DNA of 64,000 nt from Sediminicola sp037203765. GTDB lineage: Bacteria; Bacteroidota; Bacteroidia; Flavobacteriales; Flavobacteriaceae. The DNA lies in contig NZ_JBBCAS010000005.1 in the NCBI RefSeq assembly GCF_037203765.1, forward strand, positions 124,001 to 188,000, given 5' to 3'. The position numbers were made by a program, and so were the translations under genes. How positions within the stretch are numbered: the stretch's first letter is position 1; each line of letters starts with the position of its first letter. Positions 24,483 through 34,233 of this stretch are shown here, one piece after another. Under the pieces are notes generated by a model. That model made no database searches and was not told where the DNA came from. It saw only the letters and a list, made by a program, of their open reading frames with translations.

Positions 24483-24507
24483 GCACGAGCGAGACGCTCG
24501 CGTTAGC
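24483..24507 (-). repeat. REP-like hairpin 5 (inverted)
   Basis: 25 bases; on the minus strand GCTAACGCGAGCGTCTCGCTCGTGC in two blocks: GCTAAC then hairpin GCGAGCG-TCT-CGCTCGT. It lies 40 bases after the RAYT stop and points the opposite way to copies 1-4. Confidence 0.8.
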
Positions 24508-24526
24508 TTTGAGAGAAGGACATGAG

Positions 24527-24552
24527 GGCACGAGCGAGACGCTCGCGCCAGC
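24527..24552 (-). repeat. REP-like hairpin 6 (inverted)
   Basis: 26 bases, minus strand, GCTGGC then the same hairpin with TCT loop and GCC. It forms a close direct pair with copy 5 (19 bases between them). Confidence 0.8.
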
Positions 24553-24846
24553 AGATGATTCGTTAATAGTTATAGTGCAAAGAATATATTTATGAGATGG
24601 CCTTTGGACCACGTTTTTGTAACCAAAGAGTTCAAATAAAAAATATGTGAACGCTTTCAAAACATTGGTTCTGATCTTAATCCAATATTTATAGAATTGA
24701 AATGATGACTGAAACATTTTATCATTTAAGAAAAAAACTGTGGCTAAACCGATTAATCCATCTCTTTGCACCTATTATACAAGTCAAAACTTTTCGTACT
24801 TTTAAAACGCTCCGAATTATAATGCTGATCGTTATAAACAATCCAT
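24553..24846. other. Intergenic AT-rich stretch between REP pair and ggt
   Basis: No gene supported. A 130-codon open frame on the minus strand crosses both REP hairpins, starts without a recognisable signal and matches no family, so it is not called. A promoter for ggt should lie here but no clear box is seen. Confidence 0.4.
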
Positions 24847-26559
24847 ATGAAAAACACCACACTATTGGTTAGCGCCCTCTTTTTCCTTTTACTGCAGACC
24901 AACGATTCATTTTGTCAGACCTATGCCCGTAATGGCATGGTCAGTTCTAGCAGTAAAATAGCTTCCGAAGTAGGGATCGATATCCTAAAAAAAGGAGGGA
25001 ATGCCATAGATGCCTCTGTGGCCACGGCCTTTGCCTTGGCCGTGACACATCCGGCTGCAGGAAATATCGGTGGCGGTGGATTTTTGGTTTTTATGGATTC
25101 CACCGGAACAGCTACCACCATCGACTTTCGGGAAAAAGCTCCTCTAAAGGCATCCCCAAAGATGTTTCTGGATAAAACCGGCAACCTTACACAGGGAAAG
25201 AACTTGTACGGGGAGGAATCTACCACCAATCATATCGGGGCAAAATCGGTCGGGGTGCCTGGAACCGTGGCAGGACTTTATATGGCGCATCAAAAATATG
25301 GCACCTTGCCATGGGAAGATTTGGTACAGCCGGCCATCGATATTGCAGAAAATGGCTTTCCGCTCACCTGGAGCTTATTTCAAGCTGCCACTTTTTTTGA
25401 CAGCAATTCACCCATAGTATTTCTGAAAGACTATTTCAAAAAGGACAATGGAGAGCTGATCCAATTTGGGGAATTATGGAAACAGCCCGAATTGGCCCAC
25501 ACCCTAACGGCCATTAGGGATCATGGCCATGACGGGTTCTACAAAGGTGATGTCGCCAAAGAGATTGTACGCTTTATGAAAGAAAATGAAGGTATCATCT
25601 CCATGGAAGACCTTAATCGGTATACAGCCGTGGAAAGAAAGCCCATCAAAGGGGCCTTCAAAGATTATGATATTTACTCCATGCCCCCGCCCAGCTCGGG
25701 AGGGGTAGCCCTTATTGAAATGATGAACCTTATGGAATTGGCCGTACTGGATAGCATTCCTTTTAACTCTACCGCCTATGTCCATCTGGTAGCCGAGGTG
25801 ATGCGCAGGGCTTTTGCCGATAGGGCAGAATATTTGGGTGATACAGATTTTAATGTGAATACGCCAATTGCCAAGCTGACGTCCAAAGAATTTGCCAAAA
25901 AGCGATTTGAGAATATTGATATGTCCAGAGCCTCTGTGAGCGACTCAACCAAATTTGGACAGCTATATGACGGGAGCAGCACTACACATTTTTCTGTGGC
26001 CGATGCTTCCGGCAATGCCGTGTCATTGACCTATACCTTGGAACATAGTTATGGTTCTGGGATGGGTTCAACCAAACTGGGGTTTATCTTTAACAATGAG
26101 ATGGGCGACTTTAACCCAAAGCCGGGGTATACGACTACTTCTGGACTGATAGGCACAGACCCTAACCTTATACAACCTGAAAAAAGAATGCTCTCCAGCA
26201 TGACACCTACTATCGTGGCCAAAGATGGCAAACCCTTTCTTATTGTTGGGAGCCCCGGAGGAAGGACTATTATCAATACCGTTTTTCAGACCGTATTGAA
26301 TGTTTTGGCCTATAACATGCCGGTAGATAAAGCCATTGAGGCCATGAAGATTCATCACCAATGGTTTCCAGATGGTATCCTCTATGAGAAAGGCCTCCTT
26401 TCTCCAGATACCGCAAAAGCACTGGAAAAAATGGGCCATATGATGGTACCCATAGATGGATTGGGCGAGCTCATGGGAATACAAATCGATGCTGACAACA
26501 AGATTATGATTGGAGCCTCAGATTCTTCAAGTCCGGACGGAGCTGCAATAGGGTACTAG
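24847..26559 (+). CDS. ggt: Gamma-glutamyltransferase
   Basis: 570 residues with a signal peptide (about 1-24). The protein matures by self-cleavage before T379 in SSTTHFSVAD, which becomes the catalytic N-terminal threonine of the small subunit. Other landmarks are GGNAIDASVATAFALAVTHPAAGNIGGGGFLV near the start, DFREKAP, and SSMTPTIV / GSPGGRTI in the small subunit. It moves gamma-glutamyl groups from glutathione and hydrolyses them in the periplasm. A degenerate REP follows its stop. Confidence 0.95.
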   Translation: MKNTTLLVSALFFLLLQTNDSFCQTYARNGMVSSSSKIASEVGIDILKKGGNAIDASVATAFALAVTHPAAGNIGGGGFLVFMDSTGTATTIDFREKAPLKASPKMFLDKTGNLTQGKNLYGEESTTNHIGAKSVGVPGTVAGLYMAHQKYGTLPWEDLVQPAIDIAENGFPLTWSLFQAATFFDSNSPIVFLKDYFKKDNGELIQFGELWKQPELAHTLTAIRDHGHDGFYKGDVAKEIVRFMKENEGIISMEDLNRYTAVERKPIKGAFKDYDIYSMPPPSSGGVALIEMMNLMELAVLDSIPFNSTAYVHLVAEVMRRAFADRAEYLGDTDFNVNTPIAKLTSKEFAKKRFENIDMSRASVSDSTKFGQLYDGSSTTHFSVADASGNAVSLTYTLEHSYGSGMGSTKLGFIFNNEMGDFNPKPGYTTTSGLIGTDPNLIQPEKRMLSSMTPTIVAKDGKPFLIVGSPGGRTIINTVFQTVLNVLAYNMPVDKAIEAMKIHHQWFPDGILYEKGLLSPDTAKALEKMGHMMVPIDGLGELMGIQIDADNKIMIGASDSSSPDGAAIGY

Positions 26560-26574
26560 CATCAACCAAGAATA

Positions 26575-26596
26575 GTACGAGCGACACGCTCCTGCC
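26575..26596 (-). repeat. REP-like hairpin 7 (degenerate, inverted)
   Basis: GTACGAGCGACACGCTCCTGCC resembles copies 5 and 6 in the inverted orientation, with changes in the stem. It lies 16 bases after the ggt stop. Confidence 0.5.
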
Positions 26597-26634
26597 CATT
26601 GAGAACAAGGACTCGTAGACGAAACATATAGATT

Positions 26635-27477
26635 ATGGAACCATATTTTACACTGAACAATAATGTCAAAATCCCATCCGTAGGTTTTGGTACCTGGCAG
26701 ACCCCTGATGGGGATGCGGCCCTAAATGCCATAAAAACTGCTGTACAAAATGGGTACAGGCATATAGATACCGCAGCCATTTATGCCAATGAAAAAGGCG
26801 TGGGCATGGGTATCAAGGCATGTGGCATAGAACGTAAGGAACTTTTTGTAACCAGCAAGGTATGGAATACAGAACGTGGCTATGAAAGCACCTTGAAGGC
26901 TTTTGAAAAGTCCTTAAAAGATCTACAACTGGATTATCTTGACCTATATCTTATCCATTGGCCTGCCGCTGCCCATCAATTTGACAATTGGCAGCAGATC
27001 AATTCAGATACTTGGAGGGCCATGGAGAAATTGTACACCGAAGGAAAGATCAGGGCCATTGGAGTCAGTAATTTTTTGGAACACCATCTTGAGCCCCTGT
27101 TGGCAAAGGCAAAGGTTTCCCCTGCGGTCAACCAGATAGAATACCATCCGGGATGTATGCAGCAGAATTGTGTGCAGTTTTGTGCAGACCACAACATTTT
27201 GGTCCAAGGGTGGAGTCCGCTTGGAAGAGGTAAGGTGTTGGACCATAAAATGCTGCAGGAGATTGCCCAAAAGTATCATAAAACTGTGGCACAATTATGT
27301 ATCCGGTGGGCTTTGCAGAACGATGTACTACCATTACCAAAATCTTCAACACCTCATCGGATTAGGGAAAACTTCGATATTTTTGATTTTGAAATCTCAG
27401 CATCCGACATTGCCTCCATCAACCAATTAGAAGATCTTGGCCGCTCCGGTCTACATCCGGATACCATTGAATTTTAA
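26635..27477 (+). CDS. Aldo/keto reductase
   Basis: 280 residues. The catalytic tetrad is visible: Asp in YRHIDTAAIY, Tyr of the same motif, Lys in LFVTSKVWN and His in DLYLIHWP. The NADPH-binding end has PKSSTPHRIREN. The family reduces aldehydes and ketones (2,5-diketo-gluconate and methylglyoxal reductases are the closest in style). It is 75 bases downstream of ggt with a degenerate REP between. Confidence 0.92.
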   Translation: MEPYFTLNNNVKIPSVGFGTWQTPDGDAALNAIKTAVQNGYRHIDTAAIYANEKGVGMGIKACGIERKELFVTSKVWNTERGYESTLKAFEKSLKDLQLDYLDLYLIHWPAAAHQFDNWQQINSDTWRAMEKLYTEGKIRAIGVSNFLEHHLEPLLAKAKVSPAVNQIEYHPGCMQQNCVQFCADHNILVQGWSPLGRGKVLDHKMLQEIAQKYHKTVAQLCIRWALQNDVLPLPKSSTPHRIRENFDIFDFEISASDIASINQLEDLGRSGLHPDTIEF

Positions 27478-27548
27478 CCTATGAACAATCAATCAAATAA
27501 AAAAAGGAGCCCCAACAAATTCGTTGCCTCCCTCCTTCCCTTCCAATT

Positions 27549-27992
27549 ATGAAAGTACACCGATTACATTTTTCAATAGATATCAAGGCGGAGAAATCCG
27601 AAATATGGAACGCCCTATGGGATGAAAGCTCCTATCGCGCTTGGGCCAGCGTTTTTTTCGATGGTTCCTATGCCATTACCGATCATTGGAAAGAAGGGAG
27701 TACGGTGAAATTCCTAGCTCCAGACCAAAGTGGCATCTACAGCATCATAGAAAAGCACATTCCCAATACCATCATGAAATTCAAACATATTGGAAAAGTG
27801 GAGCATGGAAAAGAACAGCCCTTGGATGATGAAACCAAAAAATGGTCGGGAACCACAGAAATGTACACCCTTACCGAAGGAAAAGATCACTGTACCCTTA
27901 CCGTTGATATTGATGTCTTGGAGGAGCATCTCGACTTTATGACCAAGACATTTCCAATGGCACTGGAAAAGATTAAAAACAATTGCAGTTAA
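27549..27992 (+). CDS. SRPBCC / AHSA1-type protein (first of three in the window)
   Basis: 147 residues. IKAEKSEIWNALWDESSYRAWASVFFDG and WKEGSTVKFLAPD are typical of the START-like SRPBCC fold, a helix-grip cavity for hydrophobic ligands or, in AHSA1, for binding Hsp90. Similar proteins are encoded at 36052 and 49473. Its ligand is unknown. Confidence 0.8.
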   Translation: MKVHRLHFSIDIKAEKSEIWNALWDESSYRAWASVFFDGSYAITDHWKEGSTVKFLAPDQSGIYSIIEKHIPNTIMKFKHIGKVEHGKEQPLDDETKKWSGTTEMYTLTEGKDHCTLTVDIDVLEEHLDFMTKTFPMALEKIKNNCS

Positions 27993-28075
27993 TATAAAAC
28001 ATACAACCGGGTAACTAGGATCATGATAGTCCCTACTCTGAATTGAAAGGTGGTTGCTGAGCGATTGGTTCTTTA

Positions 28076-28975
28076 TCAAAGAAATTTTGCATTAAAAGTA
28101 TTTCCTTGAGATATATCCCCAGTTTCAAACCCCTTTCTAAACCATCTGATTCGTTGTTCTGATGTACCGTGGGTAAAGGAATCGGGTACCACCCTTCCGG
28201 TAGATTGTTTCTGTAACCTATCATCACCAATAGCATTGGCGGCATTAAGTGCCTCTTCCAAATCACCGCTCTCCATCATTTGTGTCATACGTTGCGAATG
28301 ATATGCCCATACCCCGGCGTAGAAGTCGGCCTGTAATTCCAATCGCACCGAAATCTTATTGAATTCCGTTTCGCTCAATTGCCCCCTCAAACGATTCACC
28401 TCATCCATTGTACCCATTAGTTTTTGAACGTGATGTCCCACCTCATGGGCAATGACATAGGCCTGTGCAAAGTCGCCAGGAGCATTCATTTTGCGTTCCA
28501 TATCCTCAAAAAAACTGAGATCCAGATATAATTTTTGGTCTCCGGGACAGTAGAAGGGCCCCGTAGCACTAGAGGCAGAACCACAGGCAGAAGAGACATA
28601 ATCTGTAAAAAGCACTAAGGTGGGTTCTTTGTAGTTATCCAATAGTTTATTCCACACATCTTCAGTACTGGCCAAAATAGTGGCACTGAATTCGGCCTGC
28701 ATATTTTCCTCGGCAGTACCTTGATAGGATTCTGTGGACAAGGCCTGTTTATCACCCCCTGGAATCAGATTTCCCAAGAAGTTTAATGGGTTAGTTCCTG
28801 TAATAAAGGAGAATAACAAAAACACCCCAACAATAATTAAACCGGTTTTGGAAAAAAGAAGCTTAACCAAAGAACCCAATACCATTGGGTTAAATCCGCC
28901 TAGGCCCCTACCAGAACCAGACCGACCTCTTCTATCATCCATATTTGAACTTTGACGTTTACCTTGCCATTTCAT
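28076..28975 (-). CDS. Neutral zinc metallopeptidase (YpfJ family)
   Basis: 299 residues. A positively charged, Gly/Arg-rich N-terminus (DDRRGRSGSGRGLGG) precedes one membrane helix (about 43-62). The catalytic motif HEVGH is in YVIAHEVGHHVQKLMG, and later ELQADFYAGVWA gives the third metal ligand (Glu). SACGSASSATGPFYCPGDQKLY is the family signature. It is membrane anchored, with its peptidase domain probably outside the cytoplasm. The family's substrate is unknown. Confidence 0.92.
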   Translation of the reverse strand: MKWQGKRQSSNMDDRRGRSGSGRGLGGFNPMVLGSLVKLLFSKTGLIIVGVFLLFSFITGTNPLNFLGNLIPGGDKQALSTESYQGTAEENMQAEFSATILASTEDVWNKLLDNYKEPTLVLFTDYVSSACGSASSATGPFYCPGDQKLYLDLSFFEDMERKMNAPGDFAQAYVIAHEVGHHVQKLMGTMDEVNRLRGQLSETEFNKISVRLELQADFYAGVWAYHSQRMTQMMESGDLEEALNAANAIGDDRLQKQSTGRVVPDSFTHGTSEQRIRWFRKGFETGDISQGNTFNAKFL

Positions 28976-29539
28976 ACTTAAAATTTTTTCTGTACAATTT
29001 CATTACACTGTATAATGTGCTCTCAACAAGCTACCTTTTCTATTTCGTAATCAATCGCCTGTCGTCAATTTGTGCTCTAACCACTACCTCCTAAATTGAA
29101 AAAGCCCCTCTCCCAGGTGAAATATTGTTCCAGGATAAATTCCATTTTACCTTTCGCACAAAATTCCTACGTAATCCTTGCGGTTCAAAAGCATCTTACC
29201 ATTCTTTCTAGAAGTGCCTTAAATTTACAAAATTAATGATGTGGTAGTTGCTCAAATGATAATATAACTAATCTCATAAGTAATCATAGAAACGCGGTAT
29301 AGGAGCATGCGTTTTTTTGATTTGATTTATCCCTGATTCGTCCGTGCATGTAAATTTTAGGACAAAACTTACCTTTTAGGTTTTACACTACATTTCTTCC
29401 ATACCCATTGGGCAACACAACTAGTTTTTGAATAAATCTGCAGGCAACAACGGTTATTACAAGCAATAAATCGTCCTATAACATTCTTCAAATACATCTA
29501 ATAATTGTAAGTTAGCGACCTGTCCAAAAAGTGAAAATA
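28976..29539. other. 564-bp intergenic region, no gene seen
   Basis: No open frame with a credible start. A weak plus-strand hairpin AAACGC-13 bases-GCGTTT (29290-29314) followed by Ts could end an unseen small RNA, but no promoter for one is clear. It must contain the promoters of the two divergent genes at its ends. Confidence 0.35.
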
Positions 29540-31390
29540 ATGCAAGACAATAACATGCTGGAGTATATCAAGGAAGTATTGGAACAAATGCCGAATGAAT
29601 GGGTTGGACTTACCACCCACCGTTTGGATATTTATGATGAAAGCCTGGCCAAGACCCAGTTCTTGGACCAGTTCCAAAACTTATATAAAACCCATAATGC
29701 CGATACATCGGCACTAAGTGAATTGCCTACGGCATACGACTACATCAGATTGGGGCATCCGCTGTCCTCTATTTTGGAATGGGCCATAGCCAACCTCAAC
29801 AACCTGAACCCGGAAAATGTCATCAGTTTTTCCTCTAAGACCATGCCGATCCTGGCGGTTTTGAGAAAAAACCTATTGGACCACAAAAAGACCCGAATCC
29901 TGCATACGGGAGCATTGCCCGAATCTTTTGATGCCGATCTTTTGAGAAGCGTGTACGGTTATACCTTCGAGCTAAAGCAGGTGGATGGCCATTTGGACAT
30001 TTCCACATATGACGGGAGCACTATCTTGATTTCACAACACGAGGAACTGAACAAAGCTGCCCTTACCCTTCCCACGGACAGTGCGGTTGATTTCTTCATC
30101 CAAGTGCAACAGAACTTGGGGAGTGTTTTATTGGTGAACGGGAAGCAGAACCAAGATTATATCGGGTCGATCCAGCATGTACGAAGAAGGGAGACCATTG
30201 CCATGACCCCCATCAATTCCCTTATAGCATTAAAGTCGCTCGTAGGCCTCCCCTCTCTCGAAAGCCATGTTAACGGAGCCCATAAAACCTCGGTCTTGGA
30301 TTCCATCAAGGAGATTACGGGTACCACGGCAAAGCCCTTGGTAGCTTCCAGTGGGTTATCCATCCAATATGCCATTATGATGGGACTGGTTCACCATGCC
30401 CAAGAACACCATAAGGGGAAGGCCATAAAATTTATTGTGCCCCCCAATTGCTATGGGGGTACCAATGATCAGGCAAGACGGGTTGCCGCTTGTATGGACC
30501 ATGTGGACATCGTGGACTTACATGTAGATGGTGACAATGATATGGTCCGTAGTATTGATGCAGTACTGGCCAAAATAGCAAACGATGATGCTGTCCCCTA
30601 TATCATCGCGGAAATCCCTACAAATCCAAGGGTTGAAGTCCCCGATCTTCAGAAACTAAAGTCGGTCTTAAGCACAGCACGCAAAACAGCCAAGGGTGAG
30701 GCAGCCATTGATCCGGTCTTTATTTTGGATCAAACTTTTTGCCCCAATTATCAATTTTTGGGGGAAGGTGAAATACTCTCTACCGTTAGGGCCATCTCCT
30801 ATGCAAGCGGATCCAAATTCCCCAGTGGAGGACAATGTACGGCCGGCTATGTAGTGGCCAACAATAAAGCCGAAGGCTTGATGAATAAGATAGCCTTGCA
30901 TCTGGAACTTTGCGATAACGAGGCTACGGCCCACCAGTTTGGAATATTGGCCAAGCAGCTGCCGTCCATGAACCAGAGAATCAAGGATGCCTATAACAAT
31001 ACCCGTGAGTTTGTAACCTTTATTCAGGAGACCCTGCCGGGAGCCAAGATCAATTTCGTCTCGGAAGCACTGGCACAACAGGGCTTTACTCCCTCTGTAT
31101 TTTCTTTGGATCTTCCTACCAAGGGTGCTACGGATGAGGAGCGGGAAACCTACAAAAGGGCGTTGAACTTAAAATTGATCAATATGATGATCACAGAGAT
31201 ACCCCATGAAAGCAAGTATTGCGTGAGTTACGGTCAGTTGCACGGATGTTACTGGACAATCCCCGCAACTTCTACCCAAGGAACGACCAAAGAGGGCGAT
31301 AAGGATTATATTGCCCGAGTATCCTGTTCCCCTGATATGGACATGGAACTCCATAAAAAGGTGTTTTTGGAATTCGTCAGCAGTATTTAA
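29540..31390 (+). CDS. Large PLP-dependent enzyme of the Cys/Met metabolism type
   Basis: 616 residues from the ATG at 29540; a GTG three codons upstream is the alternative. The PLP lysine is K426 in SYASGSKFPSGGQC, with the phosphate-side GLSIQYAIMMG and the Asp pairing with PLP in FILDQTFCPN, the plan of fold-type I trans-sulfuration enzymes. It is about 200 residues longer than MetB/MetC, with an extra N-terminal domain (about 1-200). The reaction cannot be told; a role in sulfur amino acid metabolism is inferred from the fold. Confidence 0.7.
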   Translation: MQDNNMLEYIKEVLEQMPNEWVGLTTHRLDIYDESLAKTQFLDQFQNLYKTHNADTSALSELPTAYDYIRLGHPLSSILEWAIANLNNLNPENVISFSSKTMPILAVLRKNLLDHKKTRILHTGALPESFDADLLRSVYGYTFELKQVDGHLDISTYDGSTILISQHEELNKAALTLPTDSAVDFFIQVQQNLGSVLLVNGKQNQDYIGSIQHVRRRETIAMTPINSLIALKSLVGLPSLESHVNGAHKTSVLDSIKEITGTTAKPLVASSGLSIQYAIMMGLVHHAQEHHKGKAIKFIVPPNCYGGTNDQARRVAACMDHVDIVDLHVDGDNDMVRSIDAVLAKIANDDAVPYIIAEIPTNPRVEVPDLQKLKSVLSTARKTAKGEAAIDPVFILDQTFCPNYQFLGEGEILSTVRAISYASGSKFPSGGQCTAGYVVANNKAEGLMNKIALHLELCDNEATAHQFGILAKQLPSMNQRIKDAYNNTREFVTFIQETLPGAKINFVSEALAQQGFTPSVFSLDLPTKGATDEERETYKRALNLKLINMMITEIPHESKYCVSYGQLHGCYWTIPATSTQGTTKEGDKDYIARVSCSPDMDMELHKKVFLEFVSSI

Positions 31391-31467
31391 AGGCATCAAA
31401 AGTTGGAATGATGATTACCCAAAAACCTAAAAACAAGGAATAACTAACTTTTACCAACATCTTTATC

Positions 31468-32037
31468 ATGATGAAAAAAACATTCTTTTATATTCTATTG
31501 TTTGCGTTTCAGTTTGCTTTTTCCCAATCAGAACTGGGGTCCCAACAATTTTGGGAAAAATTAAGGTCATATTGCGGTCAATCTTTTGAAGGGGAAATAA
31601 CTGCAGGAGCTTCAGCAGACGATTCTTTTGCGGGTAAAAAATTGATCATGCATGTAAAAAGTTGTGAAGAAAACCGAATTCGAATTCCTTTCTTTGTTGG
31701 AGAAGATAAATCAAGAACTTGGGTTCTGACCTCAAAGGACAATATCCTCACACTGAAGCACGACCATCGACATGAAGATGGAAGTCCGGACAAAATAACC
31801 CAATATGGGGGCACCTCCACCAATTCCGGATTATCAACTATTCAGGTATTCCCTGCCGATCAAGAGACATGTAATTTGATCCCTTATGCCTCAACTAATG
31901 TTTGGTGGGTTACCATAGATGATAATTCCTTTACCTACAATCTGAGACGAATTGGCTCGGGAAGAGTTTTTACCGTGCGTTTTGACACTACCAATGCGGT
32001 GGATACTCCTGCAGCACCTTGGGGTTGGAAAGACTAA
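31468..32037 (+). CDS. Exported protein of unknown function
   Basis: 189 residues with a signal peptide (about 1-20, ending FAFSQ). The rest is beta-rich (FEGEITAGA, LTLKHDHRHEDG, NSFTYNLRRIGSGRVFTVRFD) and resembles a small beta-barrel or lipocalin-like fold, with four cysteines. No named family is recognised. It follows the PLP enzyme gene but is separated by about 80 bases. Confidence 0.6.
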   Translation: MMKKTFFYILLFAFQFAFSQSELGSQQFWEKLRSYCGQSFEGEITAGASADDSFAGKKLIMHVKSCEENRIRIPFFVGEDKSRTWVLTSKDNILTLKHDHRHEDGSPDKITQYGGTSTNSGLSTIQVFPADQETCNLIPYASTNVWWVTIDDNSFTYNLRRIGSGRVFTVRFDTTNAVDTPAAPWGWKD

Positions 32038-32745
32038 CACCTCTAGAACATATAAGATAAAATAATAGATCAGGAGGTAGATCGCCCCCTCCCATTGGTC
32101 TTGTGCCAAGGTAGGCGCAGCGTTTTAGGGATACCAATGATGTAAAGCATTTTAACCAGCATCTAGACCCAATTTCCAGTCTTGAAATCCATGCCTATTC
32201 TGTATGCTAGCGGTGAACCACAGGATTGTTAAGATTTTGGGAATGTGGGATGAATTTCTTCCTCCCTACAAAGAAACCAATGCACAATTAAATTGCATAG
32301 GCCTATAAACCGTTTAAGAATCCAAACATGGGTAGGACAAAGAGGTCTGGGTTTCCAGACACCAACAATATTGTTTTGGGAATATGATGATTCTGATTCA
32401 GTTTTCCGTTGGCATACCTTTTAACATGAAATCCTGGAAGTATTACTTCCATTGATCAACGGTTAAGTTGGATATCCTTGAAGCGCCATCGGGGTATTTT
32501 TAAAAAATAACACAACTAATGGGACCAGGATTATCAGGTCTTTAGACCGCTCTCTAGAAACACAGCGTACTTAAAATGAAAAGGTGTCCGATACTGCGGA
32601 AAACCCAATTAAGACCTATTTAAAGATTTTGTACATTTAACACAACTTCCTGTTAGCGAGTGTGGTACCTTAACGGGATGGAAAGTTTCGAAACGATTTA
32701 TCGTGTTACATCAGAATATTCCAACGCCATGTTGTTTTAGGATTT
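32038..32745. other. 708-bp region without a gene
   Basis: All frames are broken by stops. Two small dyads are seen: GGTCTGG-GTTT-CCAGAC (32344-32360) and GGTCTTTAGACC (32537-32548). No terminator, promoter or RNA gene could be assigned. The stretch may be a decayed gene, but no protein remnant is recognisable. Confidence 0.4.
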
Positions 32746-33750
32746 ATGAAAGCGTATCAAATTAAAAACTACGGATCGCCCAATAAGGTGCTGATGCTCA
32801 CAGAAATTGCAAGACCCCAACCCAAAAACACCGAGGTCCTGATCAAAGTCCGCGCCACAACCATCAATGATTACGATTGGTGCATTACCAAAGGAAAGCC
32901 CCTTGCCTATCGCCTGCTCTTTGGAATCTTTGGTCCCAAGAAAAAAATGATGATTCCGGGAATGGAGGTATCTGGTATTGTGGAGCAGGTTGGCCACGAT
33001 GTTTCCAAGTTCCAAGTGGGCGATGCCGTTTACGGGGATATCTCACAATATGGATTTGGCAGCTTTGCTGAATTTCTTTGTATAGATGAAAAGGCACTTA
33101 GCCAAAAACCAGATGGGATGGGTTTTGAAGAGGCATCCAGTATTCCACACGCCTCAATGCTTGCCCTACAAGCCCTAAGGGATGTGGGACAATTACAAGA
33201 TGACCAGAAAATCTTGATCAATGGTGGCGGTGGCGGTATAGGTTCGTTTGGCGTTCAACTTGCAAAACTTTACAACGCAGAAGTTACCGGAGTAGACACC
33301 GGTGAAAAATTGAACGCCATGAAAATTCAGGGGTTTGATCATGTAATCGACTACAAAAAAGTAGATTTTACCAAAAGAAATGAGCAGTACGACCTCATAC
33401 TTGATTGCAAGACCAATAGATCGCTCTGGACGTTTCTAAAAGTTCTTCGGCCCAAAGGGAAATATGTTACCATAGGCGGCAGATCTGGCAATCTGTTACA
33501 AATGCTTTTTATGAACCCCTTACTAAAATTATTGAGCAAGAAACGCATGCATCTGGTCATGTTAAACCCCAATAGCGACTTGGAGTATATCAATGGACTT
33601 TATAAGGATAACAAGCTAAAATGTATAATTGATGGTCCCTATACTTTTGACAAGATACCTTGGGCCGTGCAACGGTTTGGGGACGGGCTGCACCATGGCA
33701 AAATTGTTATATCAGTAAACCAAAAAACAGGCCAAGGATCGCACAATTGA
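32746..33750 (+). CDS. Zinc-independent MDR oxidoreductase (quinone reductase-like)
   Basis: 334 residues. The N-terminal GroES-like domain has PGMEVSGIVEQVG, and the nucleotide-binding motif is INGGGGGIGSFGVQLAK. The zinc ligands of alcohol dehydrogenases are absent, so it belongs to the quinone oxidoreductase-like branch of medium-chain dehydrogenases and uses NADPH. The substrate is unknown. It stands alone. Confidence 0.88.
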   Translation: MKAYQIKNYGSPNKVLMLTEIARPQPKNTEVLIKVRATTINDYDWCITKGKPLAYRLLFGIFGPKKKMMIPGMEVSGIVEQVGHDVSKFQVGDAVYGDISQYGFGSFAEFLCIDEKALSQKPDGMGFEEASSIPHASMLALQALRDVGQLQDDQKILINGGGGGIGSFGVQLAKLYNAEVTGVDTGEKLNAMKIQGFDHVIDYKKVDFTKRNEQYDLILDCKTNRSLWTFLKVLRPKGKYVTIGGRSGNLLQMLFMNPLLKLLSKKRMHLVMLNPNSDLEYINGLYKDNKLKCIIDGPYTFDKIPWAVQRFGDGLHHGKIVISVNQKTGQGSHN

Positions 33751-33850
33751 TTTAAGTGATATGCCTTTGAGCGGCTTTTATGCAATATCTAAGGCACTAT
33801 TCAGTTCCTCTTTTATAAGCATACTTATAAAATAGAAACCTTATAGTGAT

Positions 33851-34114
33851 ATGGGAATAATTATCAAAGAAAAAAAACACTATCTAACCCGATTTCCAAT
33901 CGGGTTGTTCATTATTATCCTGATAGGGTTGGCCCCTATGATCATAGGAGCTATTGGGCTTATTATGACCGATGGCTTCGGTCATGGCGGCGACAACTAT
34001 TGGATGGCATTTCATTGGTACGTATATTTTACGGTACCCGTGGCCGGGATTCTTTTTCTGATCTATTCCCTGATCATTGTAATAGACACTATTGCCCTTT
34101 GGCTAAGGAATTAA
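33851..34114 (+). CDS. Small membrane protein, unknown function
   Basis: 87 residues with two hydrophobic helices (about 16-38 and 57-83) and a His/Gly-rich loop between (GFGHGGDNYWMAFHWY). No family is recognised. An AAGGAGG sequence follows its stop directly and could serve a short ORF downstream. Confidence 0.5.
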   Translation: MGIIIKEKKHYLTRFPIGLFIIILIGLAPMIIGAIGLIMTDGFGHGGDNYWMAFHWYVYFTVPVAGILFLIYSLIIVIDTIALWLRN

Positions 34115-34146
34115 GGAGGAAAAGCAGCAAAAGACAAATTCTTTTC

Positions 34147-34233
34147 ATGCCATGGTTGCAAATCGTGTGGTTTTCCACTGTGATGTCTGCCACCGTATTT
34201 GGGTGTGCAATACATTTGTTCCATGAAGGATAA
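34147..34233 (+). CDS. Possible 28-residue membrane peptide
   Basis: The ATG at 34147 opens a short frame ending in TAA: MPWLQIVWFSTVMSATVFGC followed by AIHLFHEG, one hydrophobic helix. A Shine-Dalgarno-like AAGGAGG lies too far upstream (about 28 bases) to be decisive. It could be a real partner of the preceding membrane protein or chance. Confidence 0.25.
   Translation: MPWLQIVWFSTVMSATVFGCAIHLFHEG

Noticed and set aside
24379..24771. 130-codon frame on the minus strand
   Set aside because: It overlaps the RAYT gene end and both REP hairpins, has no promoter or signal, and has an unlikely composition; a chance frame.
21538..26596. Repeats considered as a CRISPR array
   Set aside because: Spacing is irregular (hundreds of bases), genes lie between copies, the units are imperfect hairpins in both orientations, and no cas gene is near. 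REP/RAYT explains them.
29290..29318. Small RNA terminator in the 564-bp gap
   Set aside because: The 6-bp stem with a 13-base loop is weak and no promoter could be matched to it.
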